Source: an uncultured Flavobacteriaceae bacterium | Lineage (GTDB): Bacteria > Bacteroidota > Bacteroidia > Flavobacteriales > Flavobacteriaceae | Length of the DNA: 64,000 nucleotides | Direction: 5' to 3' | Assembly (NCBI GenBank): GCA_905479065.1 | Contig: CAJQLB010000007.1 | Coordinates: 51,750 to 115,749, forward strand | In this document: positions 63,171-64,000 of the stretch, in pieces | Layout: every line of letters starts with the position of its first letter | How positions within the stretch are numbered: position 1 is the first letter of the stretch | Made by a program: the position numbers and the translations under genes | The notes under the pieces: generated by a model | Seen by the model: only the letters and a program-made list of their open reading frames with translations | The model's database searches: none | Told to the model about the DNA's origin: nothing

Positions 63171-63253
63171 ACTTCAAATATAATTAAAGTAAGTTTAACC
63201 TACTTACGAGGTTTAGAAATAGCTGAACTGAAAGAAGAGGATATGCCTATGGT

Positions 63254-63574
63254 TTAGTTATTCTTTTCATAATTGTCATATAGATATAATGGTAGGGCTA
63301 ATGAAAAGCCAACCATAAATAAAGAAATCAAATACTTTATGAACTGATTTTTACTGATTGCTTTTACTCTTAATCTGTAAATAAGAAAAATAAGAAAAGA
63401 TGTGGCTGCAATAGTTAAATCAGCTATTAAAATAGTCATTGCATAATTCTGATGAATTTGTTCAAAAAATAGTGAAGTAGACCATTCCCAATTATTTGCT
63501 TCAATAAATTTAAAGATGTAATAGTAAGGGAAAGCTATTCCTACAATGCACAATATGGCAAATACTTTTTTCAT
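63254..63574 (-). CDS. DUF2834-like small membrane protein
   Basis: A 106-residue protein with three hydrophobic segments: an N-terminal MKKVFAILCIVGIAFPYYYI span, AMTILIADLTIAATSFLIFLI and a C-terminal YLISLFMVGFSLALPLYLY. This order, with ADL in the second span and SLALPLYLY at the end, fits the DUF2834 family of unknown function. The small 58-residue gene lies downstream on the same strand. Confidence 0.72.
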   Translation of the reverse strand: MKKVFAILCIVGIAFPYYYIFKFIEANNWEWSTSLFFEQIHQNYAMTILIADLTIAATSFLIFLIYRLRVKAISKNQFIKYLISLFMVGFSLALPLYLYDNYEKNN

Positions 63575-63629
63575 AAAATAAAATTTGTAAAATTAAAGAA
63601 TAATTACACTCAATAAAACAATACTTACA

Positions 63630-63655
63630 AGCCTTACAGATATGTAGGGCTTTTT
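63630..63655 (+). terminator. Terminator-like hairpin without upstream plus-strand gene
   Basis: The stem AGCCTTACA / TGTAGGGCT with a short loop is followed by TTTTT. No plus-strand gene precedes it closely. Confidence 0.4.
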
Positions 63656-63760
63656 AATTGTATAACGTTTATTTTATATTTATTTAACATTAGAATACCT
63701 GTTTAATGGTAATTTTGTATTTAGTTAGTTAATACCTGAATCAGTCAGTTATTTAAAAAT

Positions 63761-63791
63761 AAGGTTTATCTCAATTGGTAAGCCTTTTTTT
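63761..63791 (+). terminator. Second terminator-like hairpin
   Basis: AAGGTTTA / TAAGCCTT (one G-U pair) around a 10-base loop, followed by five T. Confidence 0.4.
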
Positions 63792-63950
63792 ATGCCATTT
63801 TATTGAATAATAACAGCTGTACAATAAGTATAAAAATCAATGATTTAAGTGACTTTTCAATGAATTCACTAAATATCAGTACTTAAAATCAATCTTTTGA
63901 ATTCAACTAAAATCAAAATTGCTGACTAAATACTGACTAAATTAGATATA

Positions 63951-63993
63951 AAAAAACCGTAAAATACTGTTTATAAGCATTATACGGATTTTA
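63951..63993. terminator. Third hairpin, possibly bidirectional
   Basis: An A-run, CCGTAAAAT and the near-complementary ATTATACGG, then a T-rich end. Eight of nine stem positions pair. It may mark the end of the next gene to the right. Confidence 0.35.
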
Positions 63994-64000
63994 TATGTAC

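Larger units (their letters stand above)
63575..64000. other. Gene-free right end with repeats and terminator-like hairpins
   Basis: No convincing ORF lies in these 426 bases. The region holds three hairpins listed separately and a tandem CTGACTAAAT pair at 63922-63931 and 63933-63942. The function is unclear; the window may end just before another gene. Confidence 0.5.

Noticed and set aside
63575..64000. A mobile element end
   Set aside because: Only repeats and hairpins are seen; no integrase, transposase or target duplication is in the window.

Overview
The window is AT-rich chromosomal DNA that looks like a marine member of the Flavobacteriaceae (Bacteroidota). Evidence for this is the Bacteroidetes-type promoter (TTTG, 18-21 bases, TAnnTTTG) in front of the tRNA-Leu and the mevalonate genes, many lipoproteins with Cys lipoboxes, a mevalonate-type isoprenoid cluster, LytTR and Rcp1-type regulators, and a large metallophosphatase/beta-barrel lipoprotein. 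No phage, insertion sequence or CRISPR array is visible. There is one tRNA and no rRNA.

Region 1 (1-20045) is the most striking part. Two convergent gene trains look like a catabolic island for collagen-type amino acids. The plus-strand train (1-8601) has the end of a dihydrodipicolinate-synthase-family deaminase, an alpha-ketoglutaric semialdehyde dehydrogenase, a DUF885 peptidase, 4-hydroxyproline epimerase, a D-hydroxyproline-type FAD oxidoreductase and two M24 Xaa-Pro peptidases. These cover all four steps from trans-4-hydroxy-L-proline to 2-oxoglutarate. The minus-strand train (20045 down to 8611) has an M20 dipeptidase, an EamA transporter, a pyrroline-2-carboxylate reductase-type enzyme, a Cys/Thr-type trans-3-hydroxyproline dehydratase, a 1009-residue kinase/M23/phospho-lyase fusion resembling a hydroxylysine kinase joined to phosphohydroxylysine lyase, a secreted GH2 beta-galactosidase, a DUF4440 lipoprotein and a GNAT protein. 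3-Hyp, 4-Hyp and hydroxylysine are collagen marks, and collagen hydroxylysine carries beta-linked galactose, so the set forms one coherent hypothesis.

Region 2 (20107-37034) holds tRNA-Leu(UAG) with promoter and terminator, a GAF protein, an orphan HD-domain/Pycsar-type transmembrane effector fusion, msrB-msrA, the metallophosphatase/beta-barrel lipoprotein, and an RND efflux operon whose TolC-like protein carries an extra substrate-binding-like domain, followed by a potassium-channel-like gene and a beta-propeller-like lipoprotein.

Region 3 (37072-43114) has a BaiN-type flavoprotein, then mevalonate pathway genes (diphosphomevalonate decarboxylase, mevalonate kinase), a UbiA prenyltransferase, a nitrilase, and a RluB-like pseudouridine synthase whose catalytic Asp is replaced by Gly.

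Region 4 (43154-56106) is a minus-strand block. A glycosyltransferase trio, a polyferredoxin and an FAD oxidoreductase lie next to a recognisable arsenosugar biosynthesis cluster: CMD/AhpD-like protein, ArsS radical SAM, TIGR04282 transferase, purine-nucleoside phosphorylase, ArsM, DUF547 protein and TIGR04283 transferase. One GH113-like lipoprotein gene on the plus strand separates the two operons.

Region 5 (56405-59643) is a phosphorelay with separate REC, PAS-GAF histidine kinase, HPt and LytTR regulator genes. Region 6 (59644-64000) is gene-poor, with terminators, inverted repeats, a small orphan ORF, a decayed DinB-family pseudogene, a GNAT protein, an esterase lipoprotein and two small membrane proteins, one of only 58 residues.
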